Assembly (NCBI GenBank): GCA_902800215.1
Contig: CADCDS010000006.1
Location: 62,001-126,000, forward strand
Length of the DNA: 64,000 bases
Direction: 5' to 3'
DNA from: an uncultured Bacteroidales bacterium
Lineage (GTDB): Bacteria; Bacteroidota; Bacteroidia; Bacteroidales; Paludibacteraceae
Positions within the stretch are counted from its first letter, which is position 1. The number at the start of each line of letters is the position of its first letter. A program made the position numbers and the translations under genes. The notes under the pieces were generated by a model, which did no database searches, was not told the DNA's origin, and saw only the letters and a list, made by a program, of their open reading frames with translations. Shown here in pieces: positions 1 to 8,436 of this stretch.

Positions 1-30
1 GCTAATGTCGGTAAGATGTACTTTTTCATA

Positions 31-70
31 TCCTAATATCCAATATCCAATTTCCAATATCCAATTATCC
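31..70. repeat. Degenerate short tandem repeat (ATATCCAATTTCC type)
   Basis: Several imperfect copies of a 7-9 base word (TCCAATA/TCCAATT) follow the stop codon of the dCMP-deaminase-like gene. Read on the other strand the word is ATTGGATATTGGA, the same family as at 18518-18557, 50457-50488 and 50644-50677. Function unknown. Confidence 0.75.
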
Positions 71-487
71 CTGGTCATTCAAGAACACGACCTCAATCCC
101 TGCCCGCTTGAGCAACTCCACACCGTCCATGATGCGGTATTCTTCGCCGTACACGACGCGCTTGATGCCCGACTGGATAATCAACTTCGAGCACTCCAGA
201 CACGGACTGGCGGTCACGTACAGCGTCGCACCGTCGGAACTGTTATTCGACCGTGCTACCTTCGTCAGCGCATTCGCTTCCGCATGCAGCACGTAGGGTT
301 TGCTCACATTATTTTCATCCTCGCAGATGTTCTCAAAACCCGAAGGCGTACCGTTATAACCGTCCGAAATAATCATCTGGTTCTTCACCAACAATGCACC
401 CACCTTCCGCCGTACGCAGTAACTGTTCTCTGACCACGTCCGTGCCATCCGCATGTACAAATAATCCCGTTTCTCTTGCTTATCCAT
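65..487 (-). CDS. dCMP/cytidine deaminase family protein (ComEB-like)
   Basis: This is a 140-residue zinc-dependent deaminase, most likely a deoxycytidylate deaminase that makes dUMP for thymidylate synthesis in the cytoplasm. The zinc site is complete: H68-A-E70 supplies the histidine ligand and the catalytic glutamate, and P95-C96-x-x-C99 supplies the two cysteines. The N-terminal half has the family pattern of an RRKVGALLV stretch followed by DGYNGTPSG. The length matches ComEB/dCMP deaminases. Its start codon lies at the end of a word repeat (487-523) that also encodes the last codons of the upstream mpl gene, so the two genes are probably co-transcribed. Substrate choice between dCMP and a related nucleotide cannot be read from the sequence. 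Confidence 0.85.
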   Translation of the reverse strand: MDKQEKRDYLYMRMARTWSENSYCVRRKVGALLVKNQMIISDGYNGTPSGFENICEDENNVSKPYVLHAEANALTKVARSNNSSDGATLYVTASPCLECSKLIIQSGIKRVVYGEEYRIMDGVELLKRAGIEVVFLNDQG

Positions 488-523
488 AACAATTTAACGA
501 TTTAACGGTTTAACAATTTAACG
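487..523. repeat. Word repeat (TTTAACGATTTAACGG type) at the mpl/deaminase junction
   Basis: Four to five imperfect copies of AATTTAACG/GGTTTAACA fill the gap between the two genes. The repeat extends into mpl, where it encodes its last residues (K-L-L-N-R and stop). The same word family appears at 7862-7906 and in part at 55194-55228. Confidence 0.8.
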
Positions 524-1830
524 CAAAACTCTTTCACATCAATCCCGTCAAACGTGCCGCTGGACATCATGAGCAGCGCGACGTTACGATAATCTATTTC
601 CTTCAGTCTCTCCTGTAACGCCGCACTCTCGGTAAACACCTCTACATTTTTCGTGCCAAACGCGTCACAAACCGCCTCTTTTGTGATCGGAGTGAGTTTT
701 TTATGCTCGATCACCTTGGGGTTGAAATAGACGAATGCCTTGTCGGCTTCCGCCATACAGCCCTTATATTGCGGCAGAAAATCGGCCATCAGACTGCTGA
801 ACGTATGTAACTCCATGCAGGCAATCAACTTCTTCTCCGGATACCGTTCCCGCACCGCATTGATCGTCGCCTTCAACTTACTCGGACTGTGCGCAAAATC
901 TTTGTACGCCACGCAATCCTCGGTCTCGCATATCTTCTCCAGACGGTTCGAAGCACCGGTAAACGAAGCTATCTCGCGATAGAAATCATCCGGCGCCACA
1001 CCAATACAATGGCATGCTAACATCGCCGCCTGCAGGTTCTGCATGTTATGCTTTCCAAACACCTGCATCGGGACGTTTCCTTCGTACGCCTCGTAAGGAA
1101 CAATTTTACATTTTCCATTTTCCATTTTCAATTCTTCCGCCAATTTACAAAGATTTTCGTCGCCTTTATAGTAAATAAAGGTGTCGGAAATTGTGTGCGT
1201 AAATTTGCGGAAGGTCTCCACGTACTCCGGGAAAGTTGGGAACACATTGATATGATCCCAGGCGATACCCGTCAGGATAGCTACATGCGGATGGTACCAC
1301 AAAAACTTACTGCGCAGATCCAACGGACTCGTCAGGTACTCATCGCCTTCGAACACCGCGTACTTGGCCGTGTCGCTTAACCGCACCATCCGTTCAAAAC
1401 CTTCGATCTGGGCACCTACCATGTAGTCCGCTTCGATACCTAAGCGTTGCAACACGTACAGGATCATGGACGTCGTAGTCGTCTTACCGTGCGACCCACC
1501 TACCACAATCCGCACCTTGTCCTTCGTCTGCTCGTACAGATACTCCGGGAACGAATAGATCTTGATGCCTAACTCCCTGGCCTTCACCAACTCCGGGTTA
1601 TCTTCCCGAGCGTGCATGCCCAAGATGATCGCATCGATATCCTTCGTGATCTTCTCCGGATGCCAGCCCATCTCGTCCGGTAACAGACCTGCGTCCCGTA
1701 AGTGAGACAAAGCAGGGTCGAAGATTTCATCATCCGACCCCGTCACCTTGTATCCCGCCTTGGAGGCAACGGCTAATGCCAAGTTATGCATCGCCGCACC
1801 ACCGATAGCTATAAAATGGATATGTGTCAT
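502..1830 (-). CDS. mpl: UDP-N-acetylmuramate:L-Ala-gamma-D-Glu-meso-Dap ligase (Mpl)
   Basis: This is a cytoplasmic Mur-ligase-family enzyme of murein recycling, which attaches recovered tripeptide to UDP-MurNAc using ATP. From the chosen start the protein has 442 residues. The N-terminal nucleotide-binding motif HFIAIGGAAM begins at residue 5, the P-loop GGSHGKTTTT lies near residues 111-120, and the central domain has EGDEYLTSPLD. An upstream in-frame ATG at 1908 would add 26 residues encoded by an intergenic repeat, so ATG 1830, directly before the conserved motif, is preferred. MurC is the nearest alternative, but the EGDEY segment and overall pattern favour Mpl. A word repeat (1100-1138) encodes part of the central region, K-M-E-N-G-K-C-K, without breaking the frame. 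Confidence 0.85.
   Translation of the reverse strand: MTHIHFIAIGGAAMHNLALAVASKAGYKVTGSDDEIFDPALSHLRDAGLLPDEMGWHPEKITKDIDAIILGMHAREDNPELVKARELGIKIYSFPEYLYEQTKDKVRIVVGGSHGKTTTTSMILYVLQRLGIEADYMVGAQIEGFERMVRLSDTAKYAVFEGDEYLTSPLDLRSKFLWYHPHVAILTGIAWDHINVFPTFPEYVETFRKFTHTISDTFIYYKGDENLCKLAEELKMENGKCKIVPYEAYEGNVPMQVFGKHNMQNLQAAMLACHCIGVAPDDFYREIASFTGASNRLEKICETEDCVAYKDFAHSPSKLKATINAVRERYPEKKLIACMELHTFSSLMADFLPQYKGCMAEADKAFVYFNPKVIEHKKLTPITKEAVCDAFGTKNVEVFTESAALQERLKEIDYRNVALLMMSSGTFDGIDVKEFCVKLLNR
1100..1138. repeat. Word repeat (TTTTCCATTTTCCATTTTC type) inside mpl
   Basis: Four imperfect copies of ATTTTCC/ATTTTCA lie in frame inside mpl and encode a Lys/Asn-rich loop. Related words occur at 38375-38440. 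Confidence 0.7.
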
Positions 1831-1872
1831 CTTTTTTGTGAGCGAAACGTTCTCAATCAAAAACATTCTTTT

Positions 1873-1934
1873 GCGGTTGGGGTCCGCAAAAGCATGAGCA
1901 GGGGGCACTGCGTTTTTTGATGAGAAGCATTCGC
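1873..1934. repeat. Intergenic dispersed repeat, copy 1
   Basis: About 62 bases between tig and mpl closely match 3104-3164 between typA and tig. Both begin GCGGTTGGGG, share TGCGTTTTTTGATGAG, and end near AGCAT(T/C)CGC. Each copy sits just downstream of one minus-strand gene and upstream of the next. Confidence 0.75.
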
Positions 1935-1943
1935 GCCGAGATA

Positions 1944-3026
1944 TTACTTAAAGAGTTTATCAAAATCTTCCTGACTAACCGTCTTTGCTTCTACCTTCAC
2001 AACGCCTTTGATGGCCTCGAAGATCTTGTCTTCCACCAGGCGCTCTACGATGCCGCGTAACTGGTTCTCGTTCTTCAGCATCTCCTGTGCGTAGTTAGCC
2101 AGCATCTCGTCCTCAACGTTCATCAGACCGTACTGCATGAACTGCATCTTCGCAATCCGCTTCGCAAACGCTTCCACTTCCTCTTTCTGAACGTCGATCT
2201 TGTACTCTTTCATGAGCTGGTCCTTTGCGAGGTGCCATTTGAGTTCATCCAGCATCTTGTCAAAGTCCTTATCCAACTCCTCTTGGGTCATCTTCTCGTT
2301 GGTCTCGAGTACCCAGCGTTTCAGGAAGTCAACGGGGAACTCCACCTTCTCCATCTTCTTCATGATGGCCTCTTTGGTGTCGATACCGAAACGGTACTTG
2401 GTCTCTTCCGCCAGACTGCGCTCGATGTCCTCTTTAATCTTCGCACGGAAACCCTTCTCGTCCTTCGGCGCATCCGCACCGTACACCTTAGCGAACAACT
2501 CAGCGTCCACGGCACACGGTTTTACCTTTGCCTTCGTGCCCTTCTCCTCGTCAGCAGCGATGTACTCGCCGTAACGGTTCGTATAAGCCTCGATCTGCTT
2601 GTCGATCATCTCCTCCGTCGGCTCAATCGTGTACTCCGGTAATTTGTTCTTACCGTTCAACTTCACATCGAACTCCGGTGCTACAGCGATGTCGAAAGCA
2701 AAAACAAAGGTCTCCTCGTGATCCAGATCCACATTACCTTGCTCTGCGTTGGGCAGAGGATCACCTAAGATCGCTAACTTATTGTCCTCGATGTGCTTGC
2801 TCAGGTGCTCACCAACCAACTTATTCAGCACGTCAGCCAGTACACCCTTACCGTACATCTTCTTTACCAAGCCTGCCGGTACCATTCCCGGACGGAAACC
2901 CGGCATCTGCGCCTTCTGACGCACTTGTTTCAGTTGCTTCGCAACTTCCTCCTGATAGTCTGCCGGCTCAATCGTCACCTTTACTACAGCCTTCAGGTCT
3001 TTCAATTCACTTTGTTCAATTTTCAT
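1944..3026 (-). CDS. tig: Trigger factor lacking the PPIase domain
   Basis: This is the ribosome-bound chaperone that meets nascent chains at the exit tunnel. The 360 residues contain the N-terminal ribosome-binding domain with GFRPGMVP near residues 43-50, then a linker, then the alpha-helical C-terminal chaperone domain. Usual trigger factors are about 430-450 residues and carry an FKBP-like PPIase domain between these parts. Here only about 20 charged residues lie between GEYIAADE (near 155) and AELFAKVYG (near 175), so the PPIase domain appears to be absent. The reading frame is clean, so this looks like a true domain loss. Two separate FKBP genes are present at 55222 and 56130. It lies between typA and mpl on the same strand. 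Confidence 0.85.
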   Translation of the reverse strand: MKIEQSELKDLKAVVKVTIEPADYQEEVAKQLKQVRQKAQMPGFRPGMVPAGLVKKMYGKGVLADVLNKLVGEHLSKHIEDNKLAILGDPLPNAEQGNVDLDHEETFVFAFDIAVAPEFDVKLNGKNKLPEYTIEPTEEMIDKQIEAYTNRYGEYIAADEEKGTKAKVKPCAVDAELFAKVYGADAPKDEKGFRAKIKEDIERSLAEETKYRFGIDTKEAIMKKMEKVEFPVDFLKRWVLETNEKMTQEELDKDFDKMLDELKWHLAKDQLMKEYKIDVQKEEVEAFAKRIAKMQFMQYGLMNVEDEMLANYAQEMLKNENQLRGIVERLVEDKIFEAIKGVVKVEAKTVSQEDFDKLFK

Positions 3027-3103
3027 TGTATATCGTTGTTTTAATTATTTTTATTCTGTTTGCGTTCGGTTGAGCGAGTGTGCTCAAGCAAAAACGTTGT
3101 GGA

Positions 3104-3164
3104 GCGGTTGGGGAACGCGGAACACGAGCACGGGGCAGTGCGTTTTTTGATGAGCAGCATCCGC
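3104..3164. repeat. Intergenic dispersed repeat, copy 2
   Basis: This is the second copy of the element at 1873-1934, placed between the typA stop and the tig start. It may act in RNA processing, termination or nothing at all; no clear hairpin with a T-run was seen. Confidence 0.75.
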
Positions 3165-3174
3165 TCAAACCGCG

Positions 3175-4989
3175 TTACGCTCTGCCTGCGCGTTTTCTCT
3201 CCAGTTCGTCAAGAATGATCTTTCGGATTCGCATCGCATGCGGTGTCACCTCTACGTACTCATCCTCTTTGATGTACTCTAATGCCTCTTCCAGGCTCAT
3301 CCGTACCGGCGGCGGCAACACAGCCTTGTCGTCCGCACTCTTCGAACGCATATTCGTCAGCTTCTTGCTCTTCGTCACGTTGATCACAATATCACCTTCT
3401 TTCGCGTTTTCACCTACCACCTGACCGGCATACACCTCTTCCTGAGGATCGATGAAGAACTTTCCTCTATCCTGTAACTTATCCAGCGCATACGCATAAG
3501 CCGTTCCGGCTTCCATCGCAATCAGACTACCGTTGTTGCGCTTCACGATCTCGCCTTTCCACGGCTGGTACTCTAAGAACCGGTGCGCCATGATCGCCTC
3601 GCCGGCACTCACGTTCATCACGTACGTACGCATACCCAAGATACCTCTACTCGGGATCGTGAACTCCAGATGCACGCGGTCATTGACCATCTCCATCTTC
3701 GTCATCTCACCCTTATGCGTGCTCACGAACTCAATGATCTTACCGCTGCATTCTTCCGGTGTGTTCACCGTCAGACTCTCCACCGGCTCACACTTCACCC
3801 CGTCGATCTCTTTGATGATCACCTGCGGCTGACCCACCTGTAACTCATATCCCTCTCTACGCATGGTCTCGATCAGCACACTCAGGTGCAATACCCCGCG
3901 GCCATACACGCGCCAACTGCTCTCTTCCGCACCGCGTTCCACACGCAGCGCTAAGTTCTTCTCCAACTCCTTGTTCAGTCGGTCCTGGATATGCCTACTC
4001 GTCACGTACTTACCGTCCTGTCCGAAGAAGGGACTGTCATTGATGCAGAAAGTCATACTCATCGTCGGCTCGTCGATGGCAATCGGCTTCAAAGCCTCCG
4101 GTGCCTCGGCATCGCACACCGTATCTCCGATCTCAAAACCCTCAATACCGATCATCGCACATATATCGCCGTTCTTCACCACGTCGGTCTTTACGTGACC
4201 CATGCCCGAGAACGTATGCAGCTCCTTGATCTTCGTCTTGACCATCGTGCCGTCTTTCTTGGCGAGCGTGACAGCCTGTCCGTCTTTGAACTCGCCTCTA
4301 TGTACACGACCGATAGCAATACGGCCTACGTAAGAGTTGTAGTCCAGCGAAGTAACCAGCATCTGCGGCGTACCCGGGTTCTCTACCGGTGCCGGGATGT
4401 ACTCGATGATGGCGTCCATCAGGTCCGTCAGGTCCGTCTTCGGCTTCCGCCAGTCGGTGGACATCCAGCCCTGCTTCGCACTACCGTACAGCGTCTGGAA
4501 ATCCAACTGGTCATCCGTCGCATTCAGATTGCACATCAGGTCAAAAACCTCTTCCTGCACCTCATCCGGCCTACAGTTCAACTTATCCACTTTGTTGATC
4601 ACCACAATCGGCTTCAAACCGATCTCCAGTGCTTTCTGCAGCACAAATCGCGTCTGCGGCATCGCACCTTCAAAAGCATCCACCAACAGCAGTACACCGT
4701 CTGCCATGTTCAGCACACGTTCTACCTCACCACCGAAATCAGCGTGCCCCGGAGTGTCGATGATATTGATCTTCGTGCCTTTGTAGTTAATCGCTACGTT
4801 CTTCGCCAAAATCGTGATACCGCGTTCCCGCTCCAAGTCGTTGTTATCCAAAATCAACTCCTTCGGCTGGTCACTGAACTCGGAAGTCTGCGCTTTCACT
4901 ACATTTGCCGTGTACAGCATCTTATCGACCAAGGTCGTTTTTCCGTGGTCCACATGCGCAATAATTGCAATATTTCGAATATTCTGCAT
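3175..4989 (-). CDS. typA: Translational GTPase TypA/BipA
   Basis: This is a ribosome-associated GTPase of the EF-G-like family, involved in stress adaptation and 50S maturation. The 604 residues are full length. The G1 motif AHVDHGKT lies at residues 11-18, the G3 motif DTPGH at 78-82 and the G4 motif NKVD at 132-135, followed by the EF-Tu-like barrel, the EF-G-type domains and the TypA-specific C-terminal domain. The start sits about 24 bases downstream of a good minus-strand promoter (5013-5044). The plus-strand open frame across 3991-5097 is a shadow of this gene. Confidence 0.95.
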   Translation of the reverse strand: MQNIRNIAIIAHVDHGKTTLVDKMLYTANVVKAQTSEFSDQPKELILDNNDLERERGITILAKNVAINYKGTKINIIDTPGHADFGGEVERVLNMADGVLLLVDAFEGAMPQTRFVLQKALEIGLKPIVVINKVDKLNCRPDEVQEEVFDLMCNLNATDDQLDFQTLYGSAKQGWMSTDWRKPKTDLTDLMDAIIEYIPAPVENPGTPQMLVTSLDYNSYVGRIAIGRVHRGEFKDGQAVTLAKKDGTMVKTKIKELHTFSGMGHVKTDVVKNGDICAMIGIEGFEIGDTVCDAEAPEALKPIAIDEPTMSMTFCINDSPFFGQDGKYVTSRHIQDRLNKELEKNLALRVERGAEESSWRVYGRGVLHLSVLIETMRREGYELQVGQPQVIIKEIDGVKCEPVESLTVNTPEECSGKIIEFVSTHKGEMTKMEMVNDRVHLEFTIPSRGILGMRTYVMNVSAGEAIMAHRFLEYQPWKGEIVKRNNGSLIAMEAGTAYAYALDKLQDRGKFFIDPQEEVYAGQVVGENAKEGDIVINVTKSKKLTNMRSKSADDKAVLPPPVRMSLEEALEYIKEDEYVEVTPHAMRIRKIILDELERKRAGRA

Positions 4990-5012
4990 AATACCCCAAT
5001 AAAAATCGGCTG

Positions 5013-5044
5013 CAAAATTACAAAAAAAAATTCATATACGCAAG
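5013..5044 (-). promoter_or_regulatory. Promoter of typA (CTTG-N20-TAATTTTG)
   Basis: Read on the minus strand, CTTG at 5041-5044 and TAATTTTG at 5013-5020 are 20 bases apart. This fits the Bacteroidota primary sigma factor consensus (TTTG, then TAnnTTTG). Confidence 0.7.
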
Positions 5045-5186
5045 CGCACGCGCGTTTTTTTTTATTTTGTCATTTTTGCTTTGCTAAATGCGTTTGACAA
5101 ATTGTTAGTAAAAATGTGTATAAAATAATAAATTGTCAACCGAACTGCACAATTTGTAGAAATTTATCGCTTTTTCACCCAAATAT

Positions 5187-5218
5187 TTGGAGGTCTCCCA
5201 AAATTGCAGTACCTTTGC
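5187..5218 (+). promoter_or_regulatory. Promoter of the small secreted protein (TTTG-N20-TACCTTTG)
   Basis: TTTG at 5187-5190 and TACCTTTG at 5211-5218, 20 bases apart, precede the start codon at 5293 and leave a leader of about 65 bases. The 4990-5292 gap holds this promoter and the divergent typA promoter. Confidence 0.75.
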
Positions 5219-5292
5219 ATCGGATTTCGAAAAGTTCTGTTTATTTTCGAAACTTCCAAGTGGTCTAACATTTAAAAGAAAGGAACAAAATT

Positions 5293-5580
5293 ATGTTTAA
5301 AAAGGTATTAGTTGTTCTGGCAGCAGTAGCTGCTCTTTTGACCTCAGTTAATTACGCGGATGCCGCAAAAAGCAATGATAATTTTTCTGTTCGCTTCCGC
5401 GAAAACACACTGGTGGTCTCTTCCGCCAAGATGGAGGAAGCCCGAATCTATTCCTTGCAAGGAAAACTCCTGCAGAAAGGACAAGGACGTTTTGCCGAAT
5501 TTGAATTGGAGCGTGGTTCCTACCGCCTCTATGCCAAAGTAGACGGACAAACGATTACACGTCGAATAGAGTTACGCTGA
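5293..5580 (+). CDS. Small secreted protein made only of a T9SS-tail-like domain
   Basis: The 95-residue protein has a clear signal peptide (MFKKVLVVLAAVAALL, cleavage probably near ADA at 22-24). The mature part of about 70 residues resembles the beta-sandwich tail normally found at the C-terminus of type IX secretion cargo: a strand ending ENTLVV, then EARIYSLQGKLL, then LERGSYRLYA, then a final strand ending in R-R-I-E-L. No other domain is present. It has its own promoter and stands alone. It might be a decoy or partner of the sorting machinery, or a small periplasmic or surface protein using the same fold. Function is not known. Confidence 0.75.
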   Translation: MFKKVLVVLAAVAALLTSVNYADAAKSNDNFSVRFRENTLVVSSAKMEEARIYSLQGKLLQKGQGRFAEFELERGSYRLYAKVDGQTITRRIELR

Positions 5581-5599
5581 GCGTAGCTCTATTTTTTTT

Positions 5600-5632
5600 A
5601 CCCGTAACCCGTAACCCGTAACCGGTAACCCC
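5600..5632. repeat. Word repeat (CCCGTAACCCGTAACC type)
   Basis: Four to five copies of CCCGTAA/CCGGTAA fill the space between the convergent genes at 5580 and 5633. Its complement, GGTTACGGGTTACGGG, recurs inside coding sequence at 28622-28653 and 34616-34648. Confidence 0.85.
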
Positions 5633-6706
5633 TTATCGCCGTGCACGGCGATAAAGCGGTATCGCAATGGCGAGAAATACGAAATTCGGTAACCATGCCG
5701 CCATAAACGGACTCATCACGTTATTGACGCTAAACGTTGTGCTCACCGTCGAAAACAAGATATACCCTGCCGTCAGCACGATGCCCAGCCCTAAGTTCTT
5801 GCCCATGCCGCCTCTTACCTTCCGGCTACTCATCGTCACGCCCAACAGCGTCATGATGAACGCTCCCAACGGCATCGCCCACCGCTTGTGGTATTCCACC
5901 TCAAACGCATCCACGTTGCTGCTGCCGCGCTCCTCCTGCCGCCGGATAAAATGCGTCAACTCCGGCAGCGTCATCTGCTTCGCCTCCTCGGCGGTGATGA
6001 ACAACTCATCCGGAGCAATCGGCAGCACGATATCCTTCCTTCCGCCCCGTTCCAACCGCTCCACCATGCCGTCAAAATGCCGCTCCGTGTACGTGTCCAA
6101 ATGCCAGCATTCCAGACTGTCATAATAGATCCGGTCCGCCGTCGTACGCATCACTAAGGTCTTGCCGTCAAACTCCTCTATCGACACGCGGTAACCGATG
6201 TTACTCCGCCGCTGAAACGACTCGATATGCAGCACCTTACCCGGTTCGATCTCTAACTGCACGTTCCTCGCGTTCTCACTCGTGAAATGGTCCACGTACT
6301 TGTCCGTGAACGCAATCATCTTCGCGCTGCTCTTGGGAATAACCCAACCGCCTAACCAGAAACTGAACCCGAATAAGATCGTCGCTGAGATGAAATACGG
6401 AACCATCAGCCGCCGGTAACTCATACCCGACGCATGCATCGCGATGAACTCCGAGTTACCCGCTAACTTACTCGTGAAGAAGATCACCGAGATGAAGATG
6501 AACAGGCTGCTGAACATGTTCATGTAATACGGCAGGAAGGGTAGGTAATAGTCCGTCAGTATCTCCTTGAACGGGATCTGGTTCTCGAAGAAATCATCCA
6601 TCTTCTCCGTCAGGTCAAACACGATGGCGATACTCAAAATGAGCACGATCGAGAAAAAGAACGTGCCCAAAAACTTCTTGATAATATACCAGTCTAATTT
6701 CGTCAT
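5633..6706 (-). CDS. LptF/LptG family permease (YjgP/YjgQ)
   Basis: This 357-residue inner-membrane protein belongs to the permease half of the LPS export ABC transporter, which pulls LPS out of the inner membrane with LptB. Hydrophobic segments cluster near residues 12-32, 50-75, 100-125 and, after a periplasmic beta-rich region (about 130-255), near 270-290, 300-320 and 330-350, which is the six-helix family layout. Only one such gene is seen here, so whether it is the LptF or the LptG form is not assigned. It is the third gene of a panD-tgt operon. Its ATG lies inside a word repeat (6702-6734). lptB is elsewhere in the window (25015). Confidence 0.85.
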   Translation of the reverse strand: MTKLDWYIIKKFLGTFFFSIVLILSIAIVFDLTEKMDDFFENQIPFKEILTDYYLPFLPYYMNMFSSLFIFISVIFFTSKLAGNSEFIAMHASGMSYRRLMVPYFISATILFGFSFWLGGWVIPKSSAKMIAFTDKYVDHFTSENARNVQLEIEPGKVLHIESFQRRSNIGYRVSIEEFDGKTLVMRTTADRIYYDSLECWHLDTYTERHFDGMVERLERGGRKDIVLPIAPDELFITAEEAKQMTLPELTHFIRRQEERGSSNVDAFEVEYHKRWAMPLGAFIMTLLGVTMSSRKVRGGMGKNLGLGIVLTAGYILFSTVSTTFSVNNVMSPFMAAWLPNFVFLAIAIPLYRRARR

Positions 6707-6734
6707 GTCGTCATAACGTCATGTCGTCATAACC
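6702..6734. repeat. Word repeat (GTCATGTCGTCATAAC type)
   Basis: Two near-identical 16-17 base units, each made of smaller CGTCAT words, span the stop of tgt and the start of the lptF/G-like gene. The repeat contains the start codon of the downstream gene. Confidence 0.75.
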
Positions 6735-7860
6735 GCTGCATGATGTTCGGTAAAACAGAAGCTTTCCAAGAAGAAAAATCTCCTGCTAAAATATGAGTTC
6801 TCGCTTGCGTGACCAGATCCAGGTAGAACGCTAAGTTATGGATCGACAGCACTTCCAGTCCTAACATCTCCTGCGCGTGTATTAAATGACGAACGTACGC
6901 ACGCGTATAGGCGTGGTCCACGTAACTGCATCCCGTCGGATCTAACTCCGTGAAGTCGTCCTCCCATTTCTTGTTCCTTAGGTTCATCACGCCCTGCCAG
7001 GTGAAGATCATCCCGTTCCGGCCGTTCCGCGTCGGCATCACGCAGTCGAACATATCCACGCCCCGTTCGATCGCCTCTAATATATTCCACGGTGTACCAA
7101 CGCCCATCAGATATCTCGGCTTCTCTTGCGGCAGGATGTCATTGCATACCTCGATCATCTCGTACATCACCTCCGTCGGTTCGCCTACCGCTAACCCGCC
7201 TATCGCATAGCCGTCCCGGTCTAAGTCCCTTAACCGCTTGCAGGCCTCCTGTCGCAACTCCGGATACGTACAGCCCTGTACGATGGGAAACAGATGCTGC
7301 TGATAACCGTACAGACCCTCCGTCCCGTCGAAACGGGCGATGCAGCGGTCTAACCACCGGTGCGTGCGGTCCATACTGTCTTTCGCATACTTCTTATCCG
7401 CCGTGCCGGGACAGCACTCGTCGAAAGCCATCATGATATCCGCGCCGATAGCCCGTTCGATATCCATCACGCTCTCCGGCGTGAACAGTAACTTCCGTCC
7501 GTCGATATGACTGCTGAACCGTACCCCCTCTTCTGTCATCTTCCGGATGTCCGTCAGAGAGAACACCTGAAATCCGCCGCTGTCTGTCAATATCGGTCGG
7601 TTCCATCCTTCGAACTTGTGCAATCCCCCTGCCTGTTGGAGTATCTCCGTACCCGGCCGCAGATAGAGGTGGTACGTGTTGCCTAATATGATCTGGGCCT
7701 TGATGTCGTCTTCTAACTCCTTGCGCTGCACACCCTTCACCGTTCCTACCGTACCTACCGGCATGAAGATCGGCGTGAGGATATCCCCATGATCCGTATG
7801 TATCACGCCTGCCCTCGACCCGACACCACTACTTCCTTTATGTAATTCGAAGAATTTCAT
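6727..7860 (-). CDS. tgt: tRNA-guanine transglycosylase (Tgt)
   Basis: This enzyme exchanges G34 of GUN-anticodon tRNAs for preQ1 in queuosine synthesis. The 377 residues have the usual length and a TIM-barrel pattern: LTDSGGFQVFSL near residues 90-101, the DIMMAFDECCPG stretch near 140, and GGLAVGEP near 220. The C-terminal zinc site of most bacterial Tgt enzymes (C-x-C-x-x-C plus His) is not intact. The matching place reads D-P-T-G-C-S-Y-V-D, with only one cysteine (C311), followed by the expected RAYVRHLI and SIHNLAFY. The gene lies 20 bases before lptF/G and downstream of panD. Confidence 0.9.
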   Translation of the reverse strand: MKFFELHKGSSGVGSRAGVIHTDHGDILTPIFMPVGTVGTVKGVQRKELEDDIKAQIILGNTYHLYLRPGTEILQQAGGLHKFEGWNRPILTDSGGFQVFSLTDIRKMTEEGVRFSSHIDGRKLLFTPESVMDIERAIGADIMMAFDECCPGTADKKYAKDSMDRTHRWLDRCIARFDGTEGLYGYQQHLFPIVQGCTYPELRQEACKRLRDLDRDGYAIGGLAVGEPTEVMYEMIEVCNDILPQEKPRYLMGVGTPWNILEAIERGVDMFDCVMPTRNGRNGMIFTWQGVMNLRNKKWEDDFTELDPTGCSYVDHAYTRAYVRHLIHAQEMLGLEVLSIHNLAFYLDLVTQARTHILAGDFSSWKASVLPNIMQRL

Positions 7861-7861
7861 C

Positions 7862-7906
7862 TAACGATTTAACGGTTTAACAGTTTAACGGTTTAACGTT
7901 TTAAAC
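7862..7906. repeat. Word repeat (TTTAACGGTTTAACAG type)
   Basis: Five imperfect copies of GGTTTAAC/GATTTAAC fill the space between panD and tgt. The word family is the same as at 487-523. Confidence 0.85.
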
Positions 7907-8242
7907 CCGATTATTCGTCGGAAAGACGATAGAGGGTTTAAAACCGCTCGCCTCCTCCGGAGTGAGCATCGCATACGCCATGATGATCACCGTGTCCCCT
8001 ACGTGTATCAGATGCGCAGCCGCTCCGTTCATGCAGATGCAGCCGCTGCCCCGCTTACCGGGAATCACGTACGTCTCCAGCCGGGCACCGTTGTTGTTAT
8101 CCACCACCTGCACCCGCTCGCCGGCGTATAGGTTCGCCGCTTCCATCAGCGCCTCATCGATCGTGATCGAACCGATATACTCCAAGTTCGCCTCCGTCAC
8201 CGTCACCCGATGAATCTTCGATTTCAGTATATTCAAAAGCAT
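7901..8242 (-). CDS. panD: Aspartate 1-decarboxylase (PanD)
   Basis: This enzyme makes beta-alanine from aspartate for pantothenate and coenzyme A synthesis. The 113-residue proenzyme self-cleaves between G24 and S25 in the YIGSITID motif to form its pyruvoyl cofactor. The conserved N-terminal [14 protein letters not shown] and the downstream [12 protein letters not shown] are present. It is the first gene of the panD-tgt-lptF/G operon and has a clear promoter at 8262-8293. Confidence 0.95.
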   Translation of the reverse strand: MLLNILKSKIHRVTVTEANLEYIGSITIDEALMEAANLYAGERVQVVDNNNGARLETYVIPGKRGSGCICMNGAAAHLIHVGDTVIIMAYAMLTPEEASGFKPSIVFPTNNRV

Positions 8243-8261
8243 ATTCCACCAATTTAGCGCA

Positions 8262-8293
8262 CAAAATTACTACAAATATTTGAAATACACAAG
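8262..8293 (-). promoter_or_regulatory. Promoter of the panD operon (CTTG-N20-TAATTTTG)
   Basis: Read on the minus strand, CTTG at 8290-8293 and TAATTTTG at 8262-8269 are 20 bases apart, about 20 bases upstream of the panD start. Confidence 0.7.
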
Positions 8294-8339
8294 GATTTTC
8301 CAAAGAAAATCAAATTTATTTGAATTTTTAACGGGAAAT

Positions 8340-8436
8340 CATTGTTATTTGCACAACTATGCAAACGTAAATTCGGAGGGAACCCACCCTGAACATGTTC
8401 AATATCGTTCAGGGAAGGGGCGTGCCGAAGTTACGC
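8340..8436 (-). repeat. Dispersed structured element, copy 1 (minus strand)
   Basis: Read on the minus strand the element runs from AAATATTTGCGTAACTTCGG through GCACGCCCC, a perfect 8-bp hairpin (arms 8387-8394 and 8407-8414), CCTCCGAA and a TTTGCA/TGCAAA palindrome. Matching blocks in the same order occur at 48833-48935 on the plus strand, with a different central stem. It may be a transcribed non-coding element or a small mobile repeat. Confidence 0.6.

Noticed and set aside
1830..1908. Longer Mpl start at 1908
   Set aside because: The added residues come from an intergenic repeat and the conserved Mur N-terminal motif begins right after ATG 1830.
3991..5097. 368-codon plus-strand open frame
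   Set aside because: It is the complement of typA, has no family motifs and no start signal; codon pattern is that of a shadow frame.
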